From Mycobacteroides chelonae CCUG 47445 (GTDB lineage Bacteria; Actinomycetota; Actinomycetes; Mycobacteriales; Mycobacteriaceae): a stretch of 64,000 nt of DNA. The translations under genes and the position numbers were made by a program. The stretch spans positions 186,001 to 250,000 of the forward strand of contig NZ_CP007220.1 of NCBI RefSeq assembly GCF_001632805.1, given 5' to 3'. This document shows, piece after piece, positions 19,685 through 28,336 of the stretch (within the stretch, counting starts at the first letter, position 1; each line of letters begins with the position of its first letter). The notes beneath the pieces are model-generated. The model worked only from the letters and a program-made list of their open reading frames with translations, was not told the DNA's origin and did not search any database.

Positions 19685-21094
19685 CTAGAGCAGCTCGAGG
19701 CGGCGGGCCATATCGGAGGCGAACACACCTTGGGGGTCGGCCTTGCGCCGGGTGGCGATCCACTCGTCGACGCGCGGATACATCTTGTGGAACTTCTCGG
19801 CACTCACCCGGGAATCCTTGGCGGTGTAGACCCGCCCGCCGAACTCCATGGCACGGGTGTCGAGCTCGTTGAGGAACTCGTTGACGCCGGGCTTGTTGGG
19901 GAAGTCCATTGCGACGTTCCAGCCCTTCATGGGGAAGCTCAGTGGCGCTTTGTTCCCCGGGCCAAAAAGCTTGAAGACATTGAGTGCCGAGTATTGGCCC
20001 TGGGTCTGGATCCACCGGATGATGCCCTTGAACTCATCGAGTGCATCGGGCGGAACCAGGAACTGATGTTGCGCGAAACCCGCTGGGCCGTAGGCGTATT
20101 GCCATCCGGTGGTGATGTCGAGCATGTGATAGAACTGCGTCAGATTGACGATCTTGCCCTGATAGTTGCCGCTCATCCGGTAGAACGCCTCGCCAATCGC
20201 CATGAGCGACGGCTTGATCATGAAGTTCACCGGGAAGAGGTCGGGGAAGCCGGGCAGTTGCGGCGCACTGAATTTCAGCGGATCCTTGGCCAGCTTCGGG
20301 GGCAGCTGATCCAACTTCGCAAGACTGCCGCGGCTGACGGCCGCCCGGCCCAGCTTCGGTGCCGGATTGATCAGGTCGAACCACGCACTGGAATAGGTGT
20401 ACTGGTCCTCGCTGCCGTCCTGGTGCACCGCGATGGTCTCGTCCAGGTCCCGGGTCGCGACGCCGTCGGCGATGAAGTAGGCCGTTTCGGTGCGCGTCAT
20501 GGCGATGCGTGCGCGAACGACGATGCCCGTCAACCCGTTTCCCCCGACGGTGGCCCAGAAGAGCTCGCTCTCGGGTCCGTCGGGCGTGATGGTGCGCACC
20601 TCGCCATCGGCCATCAGCAGGTCCAGGGACACCACGTGGTTTCCGAAGCTGCCGGCGCTGTGATGGTTCTTGCCGTGGATGTCCGAGCCGATGGCACCGC
20701 CCACGGTGACCTGGCGGGTACCGGGTAGCACCGGCACCCACAGGCCGAACGGCAGTGCGGCCTTCATCAGCTGATCCAGGCTCACACCTGCATCGACATC
20801 GGCGATGGCGGTCTCGGCGCTGATCGAGTGCACCCTGTTCAGCGGAGTCATGTCGACCACGATTCCGCCACCGTTGCACGCGTGATCGCCGTACGAGCGG
20901 CCCAGGCCGCGCGCGACGATCCCACGACGCAGGTGCGCGGGGCTGCCGGCGCTGGCATCGGCGACCTGGCGTACCGCTTCGGCGATCACATCGACATCGG
21001 GAGTGGAGAGTACGTGCGCGACGGTGGGCGCGGTGCGACCGAACCCGGTCAGTGCGCGCTGGGTCAGCGGAAGGTCTGTAGACATATCAGTCAA
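19685..21094 (-). CDS. dprE1: Decaprenylphosphoryl-ribose oxidase DprE1
   Basis: A 469-residue FAD flavoprotein that oxidises decaprenyl-phosphoryl-ribose at C2, acting with DprE2. The FAD_binding_4 domain shows [15 protein letters not shown] and [19 protein letters not shown]; the C-terminus matches the family ([20 protein letters not shown]...[11 protein letters not shown]). The residue matching M. tuberculosis Cys387, which benzothiazinones modify covalently, is Ala395 here (GWNVAMDFP; both lie 75 residues from the C-terminus). This substitution is known in several non-tuberculous mycobacteria and predicts insensitivity to covalent inhibitors. It precedes dprE2 and follows gtrA by 18 bases. 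Confidence 0.96.
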   Translation of the reverse strand: MTDMSTDLPLTQRALTGFGRTAPTVAHVLSTPDVDVIAEAVRQVADASAGSPAHLRRGIVARGLGRSYGDHACNGGGIVVDMTPLNRVHSISAETAIADVDAGVSLDQLMKAALPFGLWVPVLPGTRQVTVGGAIGSDIHGKNHHSAGSFGNHVVSLDLLMADGEVRTITPDGPESELFWATVGGNGLTGIVVRARIAMTRTETAYFIADGVATRDLDETIAVHQDGSEDQYTYSSAWFDLINPAPKLGRAAVSRGSLAKLDQLPPKLAKDPLKFSAPQLPGFPDLFPVNFMIKPSLMAIGEAFYRMSGNYQGKIVNLTQFYHMLDITTGWQYAYGPAGFAQHQFLVPPDALDEFKGIIRWIQTQGQYSALNVFKLFGPGNKAPLSFPMKGWNVAMDFPNKPGVNEFLNELDTRAMEFGGRVYTAKDSRVSAEKFHKMYPRVDEWIATRRKADPQGVFASDMARRLELL

Positions 21095-21112
21095 AAAGCG
21101 TACTTGAGCCTG

Positions 21113-21529
21113 TTAGCGCAGCCGGAAAATCACGGCGCGCTGGACGATGAAGTTGATGACAGTCGCGGTGCCCTGGGCGATGGCAAAGGCCACGAGCACC
21201 GCGGTCGGCGTGTAGTTCAGCAGCCCCAGGAACAGATGGTTGAGGCCCACCTGGACGAAGAAGGTCGTCAGGTACAGCGCCCATACCGCGATGAGCCGGG
21301 CGGTGCTGGGCGGCGCCTGGAACGTCCAACGCCGGTTGATCAGGTAGGCCGTGGTGGTGCCTGCGATGAAGCCGATGGCCTTGGCGAGGTCGGGCTGCAA
21401 CCCGGCCACCTTGTAGAGCAGGACGTAGAGCCCGAAGTCGACGATCGCCGAAAGTCCACCGGTGATGACGAAACGGGTCGCTTGAGTGGTCAGCGACAGC
21501 GGAGCCTGCTCGGCTGGGACACCTGACAC
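21113..21529 (-). CDS. GtrA family membrane protein (Rv3789-like)
   Basis: A 138-residue protein with four membrane helices and the GtrA motif set ([41 protein letters not shown]). The M. tuberculosis homologue Rv3789 was proposed to move decaprenyl-phosphoryl-arabinose across the membrane or to recruit AftA. It is first in the minus-strand operon gtrA-dprE1-dprE2-aftA-embC, and the promoter should lie in 21530-21660 between it and a divergent tiny ORF. Confidence 0.9.
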   Translation of the reverse strand: MSGVPAEQAPLSLTTQATRFVITGGLSAIVDFGLYVLLYKVAGLQPDLAKAIGFIAGTTTAYLINRRWTFQAPPSTARLIAVWALYLTTFFVQVGLNHLFLGLLNYTPTAVLVAFAIAQGTATVINFIVQRAVIFRLR

Positions 21530-21662
21530 GGGCCAGAGCCTATGTCAGGTGTCTGGCCGCAGCGCCAATCAACGGGCCCCGCGCATGACTTTCCGCGCGC
21601 GGGTATGGTCCCAAAGGGTTTTCTAACAAGATTGCTGGAACATCGATGCGTGAGGGGCAACC

Positions 21663-21782
21663 ATGACGACTCCAGAGCACGGAAGGCACGAGCGGGCCGA
21701 AGGCGAAGGACTTGATCCGCTGATCGACCTGTCGCGCGATCCCAACCCGGGAGTCCCCGACCACGCCAAAGACGACGAGTAG
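21663..21782 (+). CDS. Very small acidic protein (39 aa), tentative
   Basis: An ATG at 21663 with GAGGGG 5 bases upstream opens a 39-residue frame ending in TAG at 21782. The product is highly charged (MTTPEHGRHERAEGEGLDPL..., ending HAKDDE) with no membrane segment. It fills the gap between gtrA and the convergent hydrolase gene almost completely, and its codons follow mycobacterial third-position GC preference. No family recognised. Confidence 0.4.
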   Translation: MTTPEHGRHERAEGEGLDPLIDLSRDPNPGVPDHAKDDE

Positions 21783-21786
21783 GCAC

Positions 21787-22611
21787 TCACACTCGTTGCG
21801 GGACGAACGCCTCGATCTCCTTCACCATGAGCTCGGGCTGGTCCTCGCTGACGAAGGTGTAGCTGTCCGGTACCTCGACGAGTTTTGCGTCGGGCAGTAG
21901 CTGCACCCACCGTTGCGCGTGTGTGAACGGGAAGAACGGCAGCTTGCGTGGCCAGAGCAGCAGCACCGGCTTGTCGAAGGTGCGCAGCGTCTCGGCCGCG
22001 GCCAGCGTGTCGTGGTAGTCGATACCGCGCAGGAACGCCCGCACATCGCGCCGCACGGCTTTGTTCTGTAGCAAGGGCCGGACCCACTCGCCGAGCACAT
22101 CCTCGGGGATGGAGTGCTTGGCAAGGGTGTTACCGAGAGCACGTTGGGCGATCTTGAGCCGGAACGGGCGCAACACGAAATCGGTGCCGGGAATGCGTGC
22201 CCAGTACTGGAAGATGCGAATCGACATCGGTAGGAAATTGTCGAAGGAGTCGCAGGGTGTCAGCACCACTCGGCCGATCCGGTCGCAGCCGTCCGCGAGG
22301 AGCAGCTGTGTGATGGCGCCACCGGTGTCGGTCGCGACGATGGTGACGTTATCGAGGTCGAGGGATCCGATCAGTTCCCGGATCAGCCCTGCCACCGAGC
22401 GAGGGGTGAGGTCCGCGCTCGCGTTCATCGGAGTCGTATGCGCACCCAGCGGGAGATCCGGCGCGATGCATCGGAACCGTTGGCTCAGCGGTTCGGTGAC
22501 CTTGCGCCACATGGTGCTGGTGACGAACAGCCCGTGCACGAAGACGATCGCGGGACCGTCGCCGTTATCGCGGTAGTGGATGGGGCCGGCGGAGGACTCG
22601 AAGGTAGGCAT
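21787..22611 (-). CDS. Alpha/beta-fold hydrolase with Asp at the nucleophile position
   Basis: A 274-residue protein with the hydrolase fold: HGLF oxyanion motif (residues 26-29), PDLPLG, and a nucleophile elbow reading ATDTGG with Asp95 in place of the usual Ser. An Asp nucleophile is typical of haloalkane dehalogenases and epoxide hydrolases. The segment that normally carries the catalytic His reads PDSYTFVSEDQP, with Tyr251 at the expected position. The protein may therefore be inactive as a classical hydrolase or use another base. Substrate unknown. It converges on the tiny ORF with 4 bases between stops. Confidence 0.7.
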   Translation of the reverse strand: MPTFESSAGPIHYRDNGDGPAIVFVHGLFVTSTMWRKVTEPLSQRFRCIAPDLPLGAHTTPMNASADLTPRSVAGLIRELIGSLDLDNVTIVATDTGGAITQLLLADGCDRIGRVVLTPCDSFDNFLPMSIRIFQYWARIPGTDFVLRPFRLKIAQRALGNTLAKHSIPEDVLGEWVRPLLQNKAVRRDVRAFLRGIDYHDTLAAAETLRTFDKPVLLLWPRKLPFFPFTHAQRWVQLLPDAKLVEVPDSYTFVSEDQPELMVKEIEAFVPQRV

Positions 22612-22685
22612 GCCTCAACCATGGTGTTGAGCTGCTGCCATGACGAGGCGCGGCACTGCCAGACGGTGCCACTCGGATGCCTGCG

Positions 22686-24119
22686 CTAGAGGCCCGTGGC
22701 CGCCAGTACGCCGCAGAGCGCGTCGACGGCCGGTGCGAAACCGTGATCGGCAGGTGTGCCGAAGCTGACGACCACCCCGTCCGGATCGGGGATATGCGGT
22801 CCGGCCTGGGGGTGCCGCAGCCGCGACAGCCCGGCCAGCGCCACGCCCGCCTCGCCCGCCCGGTACAGCACGTCGGGTTCGGCCCCGTCGGGCAGCGTCA
22901 GCAGCAGATGCAGTCCGGCCGACAGTCCACGGACTCCGACGTCGTACTCCGAGAGTCGCGTGACGAGTTGGTCGCGTCGGCGCCGGTATCGGCCGCGCAT
23001 CCGCCGGATATGCCGGTCGTAGTGGCCGCCGCCGATGAAGTCCGCCATGGTCAGTTGCGAGATGGCGTCGACGTACCACTGCCCGCCCCCGGCAGCCGCC
23101 ACGGCGGCGTCCACCAGGTCCGGTGGCAGCACCATCCATCCCAGGCGCAGCACGGGGGCCAGGCTCTTGCTCGCTGAGCCGAGATAGACGACGCGATCGG
23201 GATCCAGGCTTTGCAGCGCGCCGACGGGCTGCCGGTCATACCGGAACTCGCCGTCGTAGTCGTCTTCTAGGACGTAGGAGTCGGTGCGGCGTGCCCAGTC
23301 CACCACCGCGGTGCGCCGACCCGGGTGTAGCGGCAGCCCGTGCGGAAAATGGTGGGCGGGGGTGATCATGGCGGCGCGCACGTTCAGGGTGTCAAGGTCG
23401 CTGACCACGGCACCCTCCTCGTCGAATCCTATGGGGATGCTGGAGCCTCCGGCGGCTTCGATGCAGTCGCGAAAGATGAAGAGCCCGTACGCTTCCAGGG
23501 CGATCGGCCGGGTCAGCCCATACATGCGGGTGAGGATCTCCACGGCATGACGGGTGCCCGCGCAGATGACGACCGAATCCGGTGAGGTTCGCACGCCCCG
23601 CACTCGGCCCACGTATTCGGCGACGGCTGAGCGCAGTTCGGGACGTCCGCGTGGGTCACCCGCGCGCAGGGCCTCGTGGGGTGCGTTGCTCAGTGCGCGG
23701 CGCACGGAGGTGACCCAGTCGGTGCGAGGGAAGGCGGTGACGTCTCCGGAGCCGGGTATGAGGTTATGCGGCGGCGGAGAGCCCGCTCCGCGTGATCGCG
23801 GCGGCAGTTGGTTGTGGACCCGATTGACCACGCGGGTTCCCGAACCCTGCCGCGATTCGAGCCAGCCTTCGGCGACGAGCTCCGCGTAGGCCTCGGCGAC
23901 GGTGTTGCGCGCCAGTCCGAGGTCGGCTGCCAGGGTGCGGGAGGGTGGCAGCATCGCACCCACCGTCAGGCGTCCGGACCGGACCGCTTCGCGGAGCGCG
24001 GTGATCAACACATCGCGTACGCCGCGGGCACCGGGGGTGATGGCGTGACGCAGGTCCAGATGCAGATCATGGCTGAGGGGACGCGGCTCCGGTATTCCCG
24101 AATTGGCCCATGAACTCAC
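22686..24119 (-). CDS. MocR/PdxR-type regulator (GntR HTH fused to aminotransferase fold)
   Basis: A 477-residue fusion. Residues 20-100 are a GntR winged helix (VGAMLPPSRTLAADLGLARNTVAEAYAEL...SRQGSGTRV). The rest is a fold-type I aminotransferase domain with the PLP lysine in YLGSASKSLAPVLRLGW and the Asp of LEDDYDGEFRYD. MocR proteins sense PLP or amino-compound adducts and often control a divergent gene. Here the divergent neighbour, 49 bases away, is an AhpD-like gene, the best candidate target. PdxR proper would be next to pdxST, which is not in this window. Confidence 0.88.
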   Translation of the reverse strand: MSSWANSGIPEPRPLSHDLHLDLRHAITPGARGVRDVLITALREAVRSGRLTVGAMLPPSRTLAADLGLARNTVAEAYAELVAEGWLESRQGSGTRVVNRVHNQLPPRSRGAGSPPPHNLIPGSGDVTAFPRTDWVTSVRRALSNAPHEALRAGDPRGRPELRSAVAEYVGRVRGVRTSPDSVVICAGTRHAVEILTRMYGLTRPIALEAYGLFIFRDCIEAAGGSSIPIGFDEEGAVVSDLDTLNVRAAMITPAHHFPHGLPLHPGRRTAVVDWARRTDSYVLEDDYDGEFRYDRQPVGALQSLDPDRVVYLGSASKSLAPVLRLGWMVLPPDLVDAAVAAAGGGQWYVDAISQLTMADFIGGGHYDRHIRRMRGRYRRRRDQLVTRLSEYDVGVRGLSAGLHLLLTLPDGAEPDVLYRAGEAGVALAGLSRLRHPQAGPHIPDPDGVVVSFGTPADHGFAPAVDALCGVLAATGL

Positions 24120-24168
24120 GGTCAGATTGAACCATGAGAATGGGACTTTCTGCTTCTACCGTTAAGGC

Positions 24169-24633
24169 ATGACAAGCACCCTGAATGCCCCAAGAATCCG
24201 CATGGACAAGGTCTCCCCCGAGGTGTACGAGGCCATGATGGCGTTGAGCATCGCCTCGGCCAAGGACGTCGAGCCCAGCCTCGCCGAGCTGATCAAGATC
24301 CGCGCCTCCCAGCTCAACCACTGTGCGTTCTGTCTCGATATGCACACCCACGATGCGCGCAAGCAGGGTGAGACCGAGCAGCGCATCTACCTGCTGAATG
24401 CCTGGGCCGAGGCCGGCGATATCTACACCGACCGGGAGAAGGCCGCACTGGCCCTCACCGAGGAAGCCACTGTCCTTTCCGCTGGTGAGCACGTGTCCGA
24501 TGCCACCTACGCACGGGCGGCGGCGGTGTTCACCGAGCGCGAGCTCGGGCAGATCATCGGGATGATCCTGACGATCAACGCCTGGAATCGCATCGCTGTC
24601 ACTACCCGCAACGCACCTCCGAAGCGTGGCTAG
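24169..24633 (+). CDS. Carboxymuconolactone decarboxylase/AhpD family protein
   Basis: A 154-residue AhpD-like protein. The reactive CxxC-x-x-x-H signature is seen in LNHCAFCLDMHTHDARKQG (about residues 50-60). Family members act as alkylhydroperoxidases or thiol-disulfide proteins and are usually homo-oligomeric and cytoplasmic. The single CMD domain and lack of extra domains agree with the AhpD-like group rather than true gamma-carboxymuconolactone decarboxylase. It is divergent from the MocR regulator, a common arrangement in actinobacteria for AhpD-like genes. Confidence 0.85.
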   Translation: MTSTLNAPRIRMDKVSPEVYEAMMALSIASAKDVEPSLAELIKIRASQLNHCAFCLDMHTHDARKQGETEQRIYLLNAWAEAGDIYTDREKAALALTEEATVLSAGEHVSDATYARAAAVFTERELGQIIGMILTINAWNRIAVTTRNAPPKRG

Positions 24634-24693
24634 ATTTGCCACATTCTTCGCCGTCGGCGTGACAGAAGCGTGATCGTTTCGTAATCTGACCGG

Positions 24694-25323
24694 GTGATCT
24701 CGGCGAGATGGCGTGCGAACGACGGTGGGAAGAGGCCCGCGATGCCGCTCTCTCGCGTCGCGGGCCTCGGCCTGTCACTCGTTGCCGGTGCCGCCGTGAT
24801 GGGGGTAGTGAGCGAAGTTGGGAAGCCGGATGTCCAGCTTTCGCTCAAGCCGGAAGAGAAGGCGATCGTCTTGATCGCCGACTTGCCGCGTGCGCAGCGC
24901 GACCGGCGCTATGTCTCGGCCGAGGCGCTGGCCCTGGAGGCCAGGGCCAGGGCCATCAAGCCATGTTCGACGGTGTTGGCAGGTGCACAACCGGCGGTGG
25001 CGCAAGCGGGCAACTTCTTGAAGACGATGTTCGGCATCGGCGATATCGGCGGTGCCAGCGGGCGTGGTGGCGGCGGTGACCACGGTCGCGGTCTGGCTCT
25101 GGACTTCATGACGAGCTCTAACACCACCGGTACGGCGCTTGCGAACTTCGTGCTGGCCAACCGCGATCGGTTGGGGGTGACGTACGTGATCTGGCAGCAG
25201 CGGTACAACGATGGCAATGGCTGGTCGATGATGGAGAACCGCGGCAGTCCGACCGCCAATCACATGGATCACGTGCACGTCTCGTTCCGGGCAGGTGCGA
25301 AACCGCCCGCGATCAGCTGCTGA
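24694..25323 (+). CDS. Secreted M15-like/ARB_07466-type domain protein
   Basis: A 209-residue protein with an N-terminal hydrophobic export signal (RVAGLGLSLVAGAAVMGVV). The C-terminal half carries motifs seen in the zinc D-Ala-D-Ala carboxypeptidase-like fold: HGRGLALDF (His and Asp ligands), then YVIWQQRYNDG, and NHMDHVHVSF (His ligand). Such mycobacterial proteins are thought to act on peptidoglycan peptides, but activity is not shown. Start is GTG 24694; a downstream ATG at residue 17 would still leave the signal. It stands alone between the AhpD-like and the PAP2-kinase genes. Confidence 0.7.
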   Translation: MISARWRANDGGKRPAMPLSRVAGLGLSLVAGAAVMGVVSEVGKPDVQLSLKPEEKAIVLIADLPRAQRDRRYVSAEALALEARARAIKPCSTVLAGAQPAVAQAGNFLKTMFGIGDIGGASGRGGGGDHGRGLALDFMTSSNTTGTALANFVLANRDRLGVTYVIWQQRYNDGNGWSMMENRGSPTANHMDHVHVSFRAGAKPPAISC

Positions 25324-25368
25324 CTGCAGTCGGCCGCGATAGACAGCGCCGAGGGCCCGGGCGCAGAT

Positions 25369-26874
25369 ATGTTGAATTCCATGGGTTTCTTGCCATCTCG
25401 TAATTCTCTGCGCGGTCTGCGGCAGATCGGTGACGGCCTCGGCACGCTCGATCGAGAAGTGTTCGAAGCGATTGCGGAGTCCCCGAGCCCGCTGCTGGAC
25501 ACCGTCATGCCCCGGCTCACGCGCGCTGCCGACCATTCCAAACTGTGGATCGGGATCGGCGCCGGGCTGGCCATGTTCGGCAAGCCGGCCATGCAGCGCG
25601 GCGCCACGCGTGGCCTGTTGACTCTGGCTGTGACCAGTGCGGTCACCAACCAGGTGGCCAAGAGGCTGCGGCGGCGCGACCGTCCCAACCACCTCTCGGT
25701 GCCGCTGATGCGGCGCAGTAGGCGCATCCCCACGTCGTCATCACTGCCCTCGGGCCATTCGGCGAGTGCGGCGGCCTTCGCGGTGGGCGTTGGCCTCGAG
25801 AGTCCGCCGGTGGGTTTTGGGCTCGCACTCCTCGCCGGGTTGGTGGGTCTGTCGCGCGTGGCCACCGGTGTCCACTATCCCGGCGATGTGTTCGCCGGAT
25901 TCGGGATCGGCGCGGGGATAGCGGTGTTGGGTGCACGGGTGGTGCCGCCCATCGCACCGGCGACGGTGCGCGCGGCAGATCCGTTGCGGGTGGTGACTGC
26001 CGCGCGGCCCGAGGGCGAGGGCGTGGTCTTGGTGGTCAACCCGGCCTCCGGTGACGGAACCGGGCAGCGGATCCTGGATCAGGTGCGGAAAGCCTTGCCG
26101 CGCGCTGAGATCGTCGAACTCGACAAAGACGATGATGTGATCGAGGTGATGCGCAGCGCGGCGGGCCGGGCCGAAGTGCTCGCGGTGGGCGGCGGTGACG
26201 GCACGGTGGCATGCGCGGCCGGTGTTGCGGCTCAGACCGATACACCGCTGGCGGTTTTCCCCGGTGGCACGTTCAACCACTTCGCCAAGGACATCGGCTG
26301 TGACAGTGTGGCCAAGACGGTCGATGCCATCCGCAGGGGCAGCGCCAGCCGCGTCGATCTGGTCTACCTGAACGAAGACCAGGTGGTCATCAACACCGCC
26401 AGCATCGGCTCCTACCCGAAGTATGTACAGATCCGGGAGAAGCTTGAACGCCGGATCGGCAAGCCGCTGGCGAGTGTGTACGCGATGCTGCACATGCTGC
26501 GGCGCGATCATCCCGTACGTATCCGGTTCGATAACAAGACCATTCAGACATCACTGTTCTTCCTGGGTAATTCGGTCTACTTGCCGGCGGGTTTCGCCCC
26601 CTCGCTGCGAAGCCGTCTGGATGACGGGTTGATCGACGTGCGCATCCTGGAGACCGGCCGCAGGTTCAGCAGCGTGCGAATCCTCAGCGCGCTGGCATTC
26701 GGCCGCTTGCAGCGCAGCCCGCTCTATCACGAGTTGCAGGTGCCGGAGTTCACGTTCACCGCGGTGGATGGTCCGACGGTGATTGCGCATGACGGTGAGG
26801 CCGGCGACAAATACCCGGAGGCGCGCTTCAGGGTTCGCTACCGGGCGCTGGCGGTGCTCCGCCCGCTGCCCTGA
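25369..26874 (+). CDS. PAP2 phosphatase fused to diacylglycerol kinase-like domain
   Basis: A 501-residue fusion. The N-terminal third is a PAP2 phosphatase: KRLRRRDRP, SLPSGHSASA and SRVATGVHYPGD give the three phosphatase motifs (about residues 98, 126 and 160). From residue 220 a lipid kinase domain of the DAGK/LCB5 type begins (VVNPASGDGTG, then AVGGGDGTV, then FPGGTFNHFAKDIG). Such fusions occur in actinobacteria and may interconvert phosphorylated and free lipids at the membrane. ATG 25381 is an alternative start. Its 3' end overlaps the convergent PAP2 gene by 37 bases. Confidence 0.88.
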   Translation: MLNSMGFLPSRNSLRGLRQIGDGLGTLDREVFEAIAESPSPLLDTVMPRLTRAADHSKLWIGIGAGLAMFGKPAMQRGATRGLLTLAVTSAVTNQVAKRLRRRDRPNHLSVPLMRRSRRIPTSSSLPSGHSASAAAFAVGVGLESPPVGFGLALLAGLVGLSRVATGVHYPGDVFAGFGIGAGIAVLGARVVPPIAPATVRAADPLRVVTAARPEGEGVVLVVNPASGDGTGQRILDQVRKALPRAEIVELDKDDDVIEVMRSAAGRAEVLAVGGGDGTVACAAGVAAQTDTPLAVFPGGTFNHFAKDIGCDSVAKTVDAIRRGSASRVDLVYLNEDQVVINTASIGSYPKYVQIREKLERRIGKPLASVYAMLHMLRRDHPVRIRFDNKTIQTSLFFLGNSVYLPAGFAPSLRSRLDDGLIDVRILETGRRFSSVRILSALAFGRLQRSPLYHELQVPEFTFTAVDGPTVIAHDGEAGDKYPEARFRVRYRALAVLRPLP

Positions 26875-27506
26875 GGCCAGGGCGGCAGTACCAACAGGCA
26901 GGCAATGAAGTACGCGTAGCCCAATGCCCACCCCGCCAGCACGTCCGAGGGATTGTGGACGTTGAGCAGAACTCTGCTGACGCCGATCGCCAGAATCAGC
27001 ACAGAGCCGAGCAACGCGAGCCAGGGGCGCAGCGCGGCAACCGCTTTCGGCAGAAACACCGTGAGCAATGCCAGCACACCGACCATGACGCCCAGGGCAT
27101 GTCCCGAGGGGAACGAGGATCCGTACGCATCGACCAACCTGGTCGCCGGGCGGGGACGGCCCGCGAGCAGTTTCGCCAACTCGGTTACCAGCGCGCTGAG
27201 TTCCACGGTGATCAGCAGGAACACCGCCTCGCGCCGCTGGTGCCGCACCAGCAGCACGACGATGACGACGGCCACCGCGATGCGGAACGCGCCCGGACCC
27301 AAGGCAGTGGCGAACACGTCCCAGGCGGTGACCCAGCCGGGGTGAGCGATTCCATAGTCATGCGCGGGGGCCAGTGCCGCGATGTCCAGTCGAGACAGCC
27401 AATCCCACTGCTGGGCATAGCCGATCCAGAGCAGCGCGAAGACGATGAAGGCGGCGCCGGCGGACACCGGCAGCCATCGGTGGTCCCGGGCGCTTATCCC
27501 TGGCAT
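26838..27506 (-). CDS. PAP2-family membrane phosphatase
   Basis: A 222-residue membrane protein with five or six helices and the three PAP2 motifs: KLLAGRPRP, SSFPSGHALG and SRVLLNVHNPSDV. The start ATG 27506 lies 2 bases after the wzm stop, so it is probably the last gene of the wzt-glfT1-wzm operon. That context suggests a polyprenyl-phosphate or pyrophosphate phosphatase that recycles the carrier after galactan export; this is inference. It is not the known decaprenyl-phosphoribose phosphatase (Rv3807c), which lies beside ubiA in M. tuberculosis. Confidence 0.82.
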   Translation of the reverse strand: MPGISARDHRWLPVSAGAAFIVFALLWIGYAQQWDWLSRLDIAALAPAHDYGIAHPGWVTAWDVFATALGPGAFRIAVAVVIVVLLVRHQRREAVFLLITVELSALVTELAKLLAGRPRPATRLVDAYGSSFPSGHALGVMVGVLALLTVFLPKAVAALRPWLALLGSVLILAIGVSRVLLNVHNPSDVLAGWALGYAYFIACLLVLPPWPQGSGRSTASAR

Positions 27507-27508
27507 GC

Positions 27509-28336
27509 CTAGACCCAGTACGGGACCCGGGCGCGGTACTGGCGCATCACCAGTATCGCGACGGTCCAACCGACGACGGTGATGGCGATCGCGATGATCC
27601 AGTGGTGCAGCTGCTGGTCGAGCCCGAGCAGCGGATCACGGATGATGGCCAGGAAATGCACGAAGGGGTTGAGCTGCACCACGGTGGCCAGCTTGCCGAC
27701 CTTCTCGTTGAGCATGTTCTCGTTCCAGATGATCGGCGTCATGAAGAACAACAGCTGCACCAGGCTGCCCAGCAGTGGGGAGATGTCCCGGTAGCGGGTG
27801 GCCAAGATGCCGAAAACCAGTGAGACCCATATGCAATTCAACGCGATCAACACCAGCGCGGGGATGAAGCTCAGGTCGGTGATATGCCAGTGCGGCGGAT
27901 ACACGGCGACGACGACAAAAAAGATGATGATGTTGTGGGCGAACAACAGCAGCTGTCGCCACACCAGCCGATAGACGTGCACGCTCAGCGGTGTCGGCAA
28001 CTGTTTGATCAGGCCTTCGTTGGCGACGAAGACGTCTGCCCCCTCCAGGATCGCGGCGTTGAACAGGTTCCAGACGATCAAACCGATTGTCACGTAGGGC
28101 AGATGTTCGGCGAGTGGGATCTTGAACAGCTGCGAGTACAGGATGCCCATCGCCATGGCCGTCGAGCCGGTGGCGATGGTGATCCAGAACGGTCCCAGCA
28201 CCGAGCGGCGGTAGCGCTGCTTGATGTCCTGCCAGCCCAGCTGTAGCCAGAGCTGCCGGTGCTCGAAGCCTTCGGAAAGATCACGCCACGCGCGTTTGAA
28301 GGTGCGGGAGTCCGAGGCGAGGTCCTCAATCGTCAT
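27509..28336 (-). CDS. wzm: Galactan exporter, ABC permease Wzm
   Basis: A 275-residue ABC-2 type permease with six membrane helices and the polysaccharide-exporter signature near the N-terminus (LWLQLGWQDIKQRYRRSVLGPFW). It matches M. tuberculosis Rv3783, which with Wzt moves lipid-linked galactan out of the cell. ATG 28336 was chosen over upstream codons because it gives the length of Rv3783 and overlaps the end of glfT1 by 11 bases, as in a coupled operon. Confidence 0.92.
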   Translation of the reverse strand: MTIEDLASDSRTFKRAWRDLSEGFEHRQLWLQLGWQDIKQRYRRSVLGPFWITIATGSTAMAMGILYSQLFKIPLAEHLPYVTIGLIVWNLFNAAILEGADVFVANEGLIKQLPTPLSVHVYRLVWRQLLLFAHNIIIFFVVVAVYPPHWHITDLSFIPALVLIALNCIWVSLVFGILATRYRDISPLLGSLVQLLFFMTPIIWNENMLNEKVGKLATVVQLNPFVHFLAIIRDPLLGLDQQLHHWIIAIAITVVGWTVAILVMRQYRARVPYWV

